Assembly: GCA_024635865.1 (NCBI GenBank)
Contig: JAGXIB010000117.1
Span: 1 to 40,730, forward strand
Direction of reading: 5' to 3'
Length of the DNA stretch: 40,730 nucleotides
Origin: Flavobacteriales bacterium
GTDB lineage: Bacteria > Bacteroidota > Bacteroidia > Flavobacteriales_D > Parvicellaceae
Positions 32,696 to 40,730 of this stretch are shown one piece after another. The position numbers were made by a program, and so were the translations under genes. The notes under the pieces were generated by a model. It did not search any database and was not told where the DNA came from. It saw nothing but the letters and a program-made list of their open reading frames with translations. Every line of letters begins with the position of its first letter. The first letter of the stretch is position 1.

Positions 32696-35600
32696 ATGAG
32701 CGAATACAATCATAATTCAATTGAACAGAAGTGGCAAAAATATTGGTCTGAAAACAAAACCTATAAAGCCACAGAAGATACAACCAAAAAGAAATTTTAT
32801 GCCTTAGATATGTTTCCTTATCCTTCGGGAGCAGGTTTACATGTTGGACATCCTCTAGGTTATATTGCTTCTGACATTATGGCTCGTTACAAAAAGAACA
32901 AAGGTTTTAATGTTTTGCACCCCTCTGGATACGATTCTTTTGGTTTACCTGCAGAACAATATGCGATACAAACAGGACAACATCCTGCTATTACTACAGA
33001 CGCCAACATAAAAAGATACAGACAACAACTAGATAAAATTGGATTCGCTTTTGATTGGGAAAGAGAAGTGCGTACTTCTAACCCTGATTACTACAAATGG
33101 ACGCAATGGATTTTTAAACAAATCTTTCAGTCTTGGTATAATAACGACACCGATAAAGCTGAAGCAATTGATGAGTTGATTGCCACTTTCGCTAAAGAAG
33201 GAAACGCTAACGTTAATGCAGCTTGTGAAGAGACTCCTGTTTTTACAGCAGAAGAATGGAATAATTGGGACGAAAAAACACAACGACAAACGTTAATGAA
33301 TTATCGTTTGACCTACTTAGCTGATTCTTGGGTAAACTGGTGTCCCGAATTGGGAACGGTGTTAGCCAATGACGAAATTAAAGATGGTGTTTCTGAACGA
33401 GGAGGACATCCTGTGGAGCAAAAATTAATGCGTCAGTGGAGCATGCGAATTACTGCTTATGCAGAACGCCTATTGCAAGGATTAGACAAAGTCGATTTTT
33501 CTGACTCACTAAAAGAACAACAACGCAACTGGATTGGAAAATCGAAAGGAGCAAGTGTCTTTTTTGATGTAGCTGGGTTTGATGATAAAATTGAGGTTTT
33601 TACCACCAGACCAGACACTATTTTTGGTGTTACATTTATGGTGTTAGCTCCAGAACATGATTTGGTTGCTAAAATTACTACAGACGAATACAAAGCAAAA
33701 GTAGCTGCTTACAAAAAAACAGCTGCTGCTAAAACGGAGAGAGATAGACAAGCAGATGTAAAAAATATTACTGGAGAATTTACAGGAGCTTATGCTATTC
33801 ACCCTTTTTCTGGAGAAAAAGTTCAGATTTGGATTGGAGATTATGTATTAGCTACCTACGGAACGGGAGCAGTTATGGCTGTGCCAGCAGGAGACCAAAG
33901 AGATTGGGATTTCGCTAACCATTTTAACATTCCTATTCCAAATATATTTGAGGGAGCAGATATTTCTGAAGGAGCGTATACTGAAAAAGGAGCTAAACTT
34001 ATGAACTCTGATTTCTTGAATGGTTTAACCGCTAAAAAAGGAATGAGTTTAGCCACTTACGAAATAGAAAAACGTGGACTTGGAAAAGGAAAGACCAATT
34101 ACCGTTTAAGAGAAGCTATATTTAGTCGTCAACGTTATTGGGGAGAGCCTTTCCCTGTTTATTATAAAAATGATATTCCTTACGTTTTAGAAGACAACCA
34201 ATTACCGGTAACTTTACCAGAAGTAGATGCTTATTTACCTACCGAAGATGGTGAACCACCTTTGGCTAGAGCGAAAAAAGAAGCTTGGAATGTTTTTGAA
34301 GGAGACCGTATGGAGTACAACACGATGCCAGGTTGGGCAGGTAGTTCTTGGTATTTCTTACGTTACATGGACCCTAAAAATGAAAAGGAATTTGTCAATA
34401 AAGAAAAAGCAGACTATTGGAACCAAGTAGATTTATACATCGGAGGTTCTGAACATGCAACAGGACACTTATTATATTCTCGTTTTTGGACGAAGTTTTT
34501 ATGCGATAGAGGATTCATAAATTTTGATGAACCTTTTAAAAAACTGATTAACCAAGGAATGATTTTGGGGAGGAGTAGTTTGATAAACAAAATTAGTATT
34601 CAATTTAGTGGACTAACCAAACTTGATGGAAAAGATGAAGGAGCGACTAATTTACACATACCAAACTTACTAATTTCAAAAAGAAAACTAGAAGTAATTA
34701 CTAATCACATCAAAATTCTAAAAAAAGAGAAAAATATAAATAATGAATTAAAAAATGAATTTCTTAAAATAAAAGGGGAAATGATCTTTTTAAGAGCTAA
34801 GGTTGCTAAAGTTAGCAATCTAAAAACACCAACAGATGAACTTGATATAGAAGCTGATATCCTAGACCTCCAAACTTCATCTCTACATATTGACATTAAT
34901 TGTGTTGAAAATGATATTTTAAATATTGAGAAAGCCATAAAAGATCCAATGTTTAGTTTCTTGAAAGGTTCACATATCATTAAAGAAGAAAATGGCGATT
35001 TCATCTGCGGACATGAAGTAGAAAAAATGTCTAAGTCAAAATACAACGTTCAAACACCGGATGATTTATGCGATCAATACGGAGCAGATTCTTTACGTTG
35101 TTACGAAATGTTTTTAGGACCATTGGAACAAGCTAAACCTTGGGATACGCAAGGAATAAGTGGGGTTCATAATTTCTTAAAGAAGCTTTGGCGTTTATTT
35201 CCAGAAGACAACCAATTTGATGAAGGAGCACCAACAAAAGATGCTTTAAAAACATTGCATAAAACAATAAAGAAAGTTACTGAAGACATCGAACGTTATT
35301 CGTTCAATACAGTAATTAGTACTTGTATGATTGCTGTAAACGAGTTAGGCGCTCAAAAATGCAAGAACAAACAAATTTTAAGCGATTTAGCGGTTATCAT
35401 ATCACCATTTGCTCCACATATAACAGAAGAACTTTGGGAACGTTTAGGAAACACCGAAAGCATTACTAAAGCCACTTGGCCAGCATTTAACGAAAAACAT
35501 TTAATAGAAAGTAATTTCTCTTACCCTGTTTCGTTTAATGGAAAAATGCGTTTTATGTTAGAACTTCCAATCGACATGGGCAAAGACGACATAGAAAAAG

Positions 35601-35698
35601 CTTTGTTTGCACATGAAAAAACTGCTGGTTACTTAGATGGAAAAGACCCTAAAAAAGTAATTGTTGTTCCGAAGAGAATTATAAATGTAGTGGTATAA
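32696..35698 (+). CDS. leuS: Leucyl-tRNA synthetase with an enlarged insertion before KMSKS
   Basis: Class I synthetase that charges tRNA-Leu; 1000 residues. HIGH-type motif HVGH is at residues 49-52 (PYPSGAGLHVGHPLGY), with an insertion typical of Bacteroidota at about 155-200. The CP1 editing domain is at about 245-430 (VFTTRPDTIFGVTF, GTGAVMAVPAGDQRDWDFA), and GSEHATGHLLYSRFW and EKMSKSKYN at 776-784 complete the catalytic core. Between NQGMI (ending at 622) and EVEKMSKS lie about 150 residues, by my recollection roughly twice the usual length. The extra part is largely a Lys/Glu-rich coiled coil (about 650-700). All catalytic motifs are intact. Confidence 0.96.
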   Translation: MSEYNHNSIEQKWQKYWSENKTYKATEDTTKKKFYALDMFPYPSGAGLHVGHPLGYIASDIMARYKKNKGFNVLHPSGYDSFGLPAEQYAIQTGQHPAITTDANIKRYRQQLDKIGFAFDWEREVRTSNPDYYKWTQWIFKQIFQSWYNNDTDKAEAIDELIATFAKEGNANVNAACEETPVFTAEEWNNWDEKTQRQTLMNYRLTYLADSWVNWCPELGTVLANDEIKDGVSERGGHPVEQKLMRQWSMRITAYAERLLQGLDKVDFSDSLKEQQRNWIGKSKGASVFFDVAGFDDKIEVFTTRPDTIFGVTFMVLAPEHDLVAKITTDEYKAKVAAYKKTAAAKTERDRQADVKNITGEFTGAYAIHPFSGEKVQIWIGDYVLATYGTGAVMAVPAGDQRDWDFANHFNIPIPNIFEGADISEGAYTEKGAKLMNSDFLNGLTAKKGMSLATYEIEKRGLGKGKTNYRLREAIFSRQRYWGEPFPVYYKNDIPYVLEDNQLPVTLPEVDAYLPTEDGEPPLARAKKEAWNVFEGDRMEYNTMPGWAGSSWYFLRYMDPKNEKEFVNKEKADYWNQVDLYIGGSEHATGHLLYSRFWTKFLCDRGFINFDEPFKKLINQGMILGRSSLINKISIQFSGLTKLDGKDEGATNLHIPNLLISKRKLEVITNHIKILKKEKNINNELKNEFLKIKGEMIFLRAKVAKVSNLKTPTDELDIEADILDLQTSSLHIDINCVENDILNIEKAIKDPMFSFLKGSHIIKEENGDFICGHEVEKMSKSKYNVQTPDDLCDQYGADSLRCYEMFLGPLEQAKPWDTQGISGVHNFLKKLWRLFPEDNQFDEGAPTKDALKTLHKTIKKVTEDIERYSFNTVISTCMIAVNELGAQKCKNKQILSDLAVIISPFAPHITEELWERLGNTESITKATWPAFNEKHLIESNFSYPVSFNGKMRFMLELPIDMGKDDIEKALFAHEKTAGYLDGKDPKKVIVVPKRIINVVV

Positions 35699-35723
35699 TA
35701 TAAAATAAACGAGTAATAAAAAC

Positions 35724-35759
35724 AAACGCCACATTTACAGTTTGTAAATGTGGCGTTTT
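35724..35759. terminator. Bidirectional terminator between leuS and groEL
   Basis: A perfect 16-base stem (35724-35739 with 35743-35758; AAACGCCACATTTACA and its complement) around the loop GTT. T-rich on the plus side and A-rich before it, so it can end leuS transcription and block readthrough from groEL. Confidence 0.9.
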
Positions 35760-35805
35760 ATATATAGACGTTCCGCTCTATCTGTAAATACAGGAAGAGC
35801 AGACC

Positions 35806-35835
35806 GAAAAAACAAGTTAGCAAAGCTAACCTGTT
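35806..35835 (-). terminator. Terminator of groESL
   Basis: On the minus strand AACAGGTTAGC, a TTT loop, GCTAACTTGTT (one mismatch), followed by a six-T run, 8 bases after the groEL stop. A further weak hairpin (GCTCT with AGAGC, 35775-35800) lies next to it. Confidence 0.8.
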
Positions 35836-35842
35836 ATTCATT

Positions 35843-37474
<1,632 letters not shown>

Positions 37475-37535
37475 TTAATTTTAGGTTTGAAGACTTAAGA
37501 CGATAAGACTCAAAACTTATTATGTCTATTAATTC

Positions 37536-37814
37536 TTAACCAACAATAGCGTAAATATCGCTTTCTTTCATTATTAAATAATCTACCCCATCTACTTTTA
37601 AATCTGTACCACTGTACTGACCATAAAGAACGTTATCCCCTACTTTAACAACTAAAGGCTCGTCTTTTTTACCATCACCAACAGCAACTACAACACCTTT
37701 TCTAGGTTTCTCTTTAGCTGCATCTGGAATAATAATTCCGCCAGCTGTTTTTTCTTCTGCAGCAGCTGGTTCTACTAGAACTCTATCTGCTAAAGGTTTT
37801 ACATTTAATCCCAT
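37536..37814 (-). CDS. groES: Co-chaperonin GroES (Hsp10)
   Basis: A 92-residue lid subunit for Gro[22 protein letters not shown] start, the mobile loop with [13 protein letters not shown], and [34 protein letters not shown] at the end. First gene of the groES-groEL operon. Upstream (37859-37958) lie TGACA boxes and a TTGGCAC element that may control it; I see no CIRCE operator. Confidence 0.97.
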   Translation of the reverse strand: MGLNVKPLADRVLVEPAAAEEKTAGGIIIPDAAKEKPRKGVVVAVGDGKKDEPLVVKVGDNVLYGQYSGTDLKVDGVDYLIMKESDIYAIVG

Positions 37815-37858
37815 TGTTTATTACTTAAATATTATTTATAATTGATTGATAACTTCAC

Positions 37859-37958
37859 TTGGCTAGTCAGATTTTGTGCCAAAGAATTTCGTAGTCATAT
37901 TGACTTAAAAGACATCAAAATCAGGATGAAAAAGTGACAGCAAACTGACAGAGTGTCA
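37859..37958 (-). promoter_or_regulatory. Candidate control region of groESL: TGACA boxes and TTGGCAC element
   Basis: TTGGCAC lies at 37882-37876 on the minus strand, 61 bases before groES, inside a TTGGC...GCCAA inverted repeat (37859-37882). About 55-75 bases further upstream are three TGACA/TGTCA boxes: TGACAG at 37935-37940 and 37946-37951, and TGTCA at 37954-37958. The layout recalls a sigma-54 promoter (GG of -24) with activator sites, but the -12 GC is not matched, so the assignment is weak. CIRCE is absent. Confidence 0.35.
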
Positions 37959-37988
37959 AAAAGTAATTACTAACAAAATTAATCTAAA

Positions 37989-38558
37989 TTAATGGTAGGT
38001 ATAAATAAGGATTTCAGTTGCTCCATAACCATACTTGCGGTAATTCGCATCATGGTGTTCTATGGTGGGATAGCATTCGTATAACTCTCTTCTAATTTCA
38101 GATTTGAGGACTCCTTCTCCTACACCATGAATAATAACTAGGCGCTTAACTTTTTTACGAATCGCAACATTTAATTCTCTTTTAAAATTAGCCATTTGAA
38201 CTGCTAAAATTTGGGCATTAGCCATTCCATTGTGAGAATCAATTAATTCTTCGATATGCAAATCGACTTCAATTTCTTCTGGGGTCTCAATACGATTTAA
38301 ACTTTTTGTTTTCCTGTAAAAATCTTCTAATTTATTTTCTTTTGATTCTGATGATAATTTTTCTTGAACAGATAAATTATGTTCGATTCCATCCAACTTA
38401 TAATCTTTAGCTGAACTTTCCTCAACAAGATTTTTAATTAGGTGTACTTCATCGAAACCATCTTCATTTTCAACGACAACTTTATGGGCCGATAAAACAT
38501 TAACAACTACTCCTCCTCCTATTTCATTTAAAAACCGAACTTTACTTCCTAATTTCAT
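37989..38558 (-). CDS. Short Smr-domain protein
   Basis: A 189-residue protein with an N-terminal small beta domain (KLGSKVRFLNEIGGGVVVNV, DGFDEVHLI), a short charged linker, and a C-terminal Smr domain, a nuclease fold also found at the end of MutS2 (EVDLHIEELI about 100-110, KKVKRLVIIHGVGEGVLKSE about 140-160, YRKYGYGATEILIYTYH). The DLH and HGVGEG motifs are intact. As I recall, homologues in this phylum are commonly about twice as long, with a central DUF2027 domain that is missing here. It is 12 bases downstream of the large repeat protein and upstream of groES on the same strand. Confidence 0.82.
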   Translation of the reverse strand: MKLGSKVRFLNEIGGGVVVNVLSAHKVVVENEDGFDEVHLIKNLVEESSAKDYKLDGIEHNLSVQEKLSSESKENKLEDFYRKTKSLNRIETPEEIEVDLHIEELIDSHNGMANAQILAVQMANFKRELNVAIRKKVKRLVIIHGVGEGVLKSEIRRELYECYPTIEHHDANYRKYGYGATEILIYTYH

Positions 38559-38570
38559 TATTAAATAACT

Positions 38571-40730
38571 TTAATTAGTATCGGTATCCCAAACTTGAGC
38601 AGAAGTTGGCCGACCATTTTTAAAGAAGTTTGTTGCCCATCTTGTTGCTACTTTTTTATACTCATCTCCTTTGTTTCCTTTTACAACAATTCGAATTGTT
38701 GTCACCTCGATCACATTATCATTTTTATCTTTTCTTTGAAATGTTTTTTCAGTAACTCCTTCTGAGAATTGGCTAGCTAAATAATTTTCATTTGCATCAC
38801 TAAACTTAGTAGACTTCTGGCTTTTAATCACTTCTATATCCTTCATCCCCTCGTCTATTTTATTCTGAGCAGATTGACCTTTATCTAAATCAGCGTTTAA
38901 TTTTTCCTCTTTATATGCCGTTAGTTCTTTAGTCACATTTTCGTTTACTTTTTTTATTTCCTCATTAAAATCATCTTGTTTTTGAGAAAACTTCTCGTTC
39001 GCTTCATTGATTTCATCTGTCTTATTTTGAGCCTTTTCTGACTCTGACACATTCAAATCACTTACGACCTCTTTATATTTAGCAACCTCAGGAGCATTAT
39101 CTATTTGCATTTGGGCATCTTCTCTAGTCTTATTATTTCTAGAGGTATTAAAATCAACCGTTGCTTCAGAACTAGAAGAAGTGACTTCTTTTGCTTCTTC
39201 ATACTCCCCAAAGTCTTTAAAGTTTAATTCTGTCTGAAAATCACTTAATTCAGCCGAATTTCTCTCTCTAGGGTTATCAGCTTTTTCATAAACCTCCTCA
39301 AAGCGATCAATTAGCTTTTCTTTCTCAGAATAGTTATTATAGGTACTTTCTTTTCCTTGCTCATTCTCTTGAAACTGTTGATTAGCTCTTTCGTTTTTAT
39401 ACCCTGAAACTTCTGGAACATTCTATCTCGATTTTTTGTCACTTTCAACTGCTCCCAAAGTTCTTTCCGTTTGATAATCATCACTAGCTTCAAAACTCTC
39501 ATAAGTCCTATCTCTTGCTACCTCACCTGATTCAAACTGTCCATTTTCTCTTTCGTTTATATAGGAAGAAACTTCTGGCACATTCTCTCTACTCTTCTCA
39601 TCATATTCTATGCTTTTTAAGTTCCTTTCCGTTTCAAAGTTCTCCTGTGCTGAATTTATATCAAAAGTTAACTCTTTAGCCACTTCTTGTTTATCATAAA
39701 AAACTTCATCATTCTTAATTTTGTATTGCTCTACTTCAGGAGTGTTCTCTTTGCTTTTTTCTTCTAAAGCTAACTTTTCATCCGTTCTCTTATTTTCATA
39801 TTCATTAAACTCACTGTTTAACTCATCCGAATTCTTTTGTTGTTCTTGTTGAATATCGTACTTAACCTCTGACTCATTTTCTTTTCTAATAACCATTTGT
39901 TTTTGTCGGTTATCATCTTTATCTATTTGAGCATTTTGCAACATATTATCTACAGAAGACTCATCTAGGTCAGAAACTTCTTCACCATAATTTCCAAACA
40001 CATACTCTGGAGCTTCCCCAGAATTAGTAATAATAGGTTCTTCTTTCTTATTTAGCAGTTTTTTTAATTCTTCAATACGTTTTTTAGGATAAGCTTCCGA
40101 AGGTTTAAGGCTCAATGCAGATTGATAGTTGTTTAAAGACGCTGCATACTGTTCACTATCAAAACCATCATCTGCTTTTGTTATAAACTCTTTGTACTTT
40201 CTATCTAACTCTTCTTGATTAGCCATCAAAGCTAAGATATCATCAATCTTAGATATTTGAGCTGGAGGATAACTATCCGATGGCTTTAAGCCTTTTGCTC
40301 TTTCATATAAAGATTTTGATTTTTCATAATTTTTAGAAGTAAATAATTCATCTGCTTTGTCAATGATTTTTCTATATTGTTCTTCTACCATTCCATTTTC
40401 AAGACTTTTTAAGATCTCATTTATTTTATCTATCTCTATTTGTGGTCGAGGCTCAGATAAGATAACGGCATTAGCAGCTTTATAAACTTCTTTGGCTTCT
40501 TGATAAACTTTTACATCTTTTGAAACATCTGCTTTTGATTTTAATCCGTCTGCCTTAGCCATTAACCCATCAAACTTGTCTTGCAATGCTTTCTTGGCTG
40601 CCGCATCTGAATTTGCTGCCGCTATATCTGCTAATATTTTGTCGATTTCAGTAATCTTTTCTGGTGGATAAGCATCATCTGGGTTCAATCCTTTTGCTCG
40701 CTCAAACAATCCTTTTGACTTCTCGTACTC
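38571..40730 (-). CDS. Large repeat protein, C-terminal part, with one in-frame TAG
   Basis: One minus-strand frame runs in from the right edge and ends at 38571, interrupted only by a TAG at 39425-39423. Before the TAG are TPR-like units of about 70 residues (YEKSKSLYERAKGLKPSDSY and relatives). A charged region contains 54-residue repeats beginning KSKENTPEV (39758), KSRENVPEV (39596) and KSR-stop-NVPEV (39434). After the TAG the frame continues without a gap (NVPEVSGYKNERANQQFQEN onward) through a Glu/Lys coiled coil. The end is a compact domain (TTIRIVVKGNKGDEYKKVAT, WATNFFKNGRPTSAQVWDTD). The expected third-repeat codon is Glu, so one G-to-T change (GAG to TAG) explains it. It is a nonsense allele, readthrough or a sequencing error. 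The 5' end is outside the window; function unknown. Confidence 0.7.

Noticed and set aside
34705-35046. Minus-strand 113-residue frame inside the leuS insertion
   Set aside because: Considered as a nested gene in the unusual insertion, but it is Ser/Phe/Ile-rich low-complexity, as expected opposite a Lys/Glu-rich coiled coil.
37815-37988. CIRCE operator upstream of groES
   Set aside because: No TTAGCACTC-N9-GAGTGCTAA pattern in the gap.
39311-39502. Minus-strand 63-residue frame between the two parts of the repeat protein
   Set aside because: It is a different frame; the true frame continues through the single TAG, so no extra gene is needed.

Overview
The window is AT-rich bacterial chromosome that looks like a member of the Bacteroidota, most likely order Flavobacteriales. 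Three kinds of evidence point there. One gene carries a C-terminal type IX secretion (T9SS) sorting domain. Several upstream regions carry the Bacteroidota promoter pattern (TTG, a spacer near 20, then TAnnTTTG). Several families are typical of the phylum: TPR-SpoIIE phosphatase, CtlX, LytS/LytTR pair, large MG2 lipoprotein, DUF6268-like barrel, and a leucyl-tRNA synthetase with phylum-type insertions. I see no tRNA, rRNA, CRISPR array, IS transposase or prophage.

Layout. 1-8000 (minus strand): a partial aldehyde dehydrogenase behind deoC, a patatin-like lipase, RNase R, a two-gene SDR cassette and a tRNA-dihydrouridine synthase. The synthase's candidate promoter has a trinucleotide microsatellite as its spacer. 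8000-9300: a small exported-protein gene broken by two in-frame TAA codons, then a GIY-YIG nuclease gene set among five copies or part-copies of a palindromic repeat. 9300-18630: a TPR-SpoIIE phosphatase whose stop abuts that of ctlX, a 2047-residue alpha-2-macroglobulin-like lipoprotein with an intact CAEQ thioester motif, and a short ssb. 18980-22084: an exported TPR protein, a sigma-70-family factor and a one-pass membrane protein, followed by decaying small ORFs. 22089-28378 (minus strand): radA, a self-contained three-gene envelope operon (lipoprotein, DUF2147, beta-barrel) with promoter and terminator, and a PcrA/UvrD helicase. 28522-32551 (plus strand): LytS/LytTR two-component genes and a T9SS-exported seven-repeat propeller protein. 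32696-37814: leuS converging on groES-groEL across a strong terminator. 37989-40730 (minus strand): a short Smr protein and the end of a large repeat protein.

Combined reading. Housekeeping genes (rnr, dus, radA, pcrA, leuS, groESL) are separated by lineage-specific envelope and signalling modules. The least explained items are the GIY-YIG gene with its palindromes, the three-gene envelope operon, the sensor-like sigma operon, and the large repeat protein in which a Glu codon of a 54-residue repeat has become TAG. Three loci show interrupted frames (8037-8480, 21402-21865, 38571-40730). Ordinary genes here do end in TAA, TAG and TGA, so a reassigned genetic code is not the explanation.
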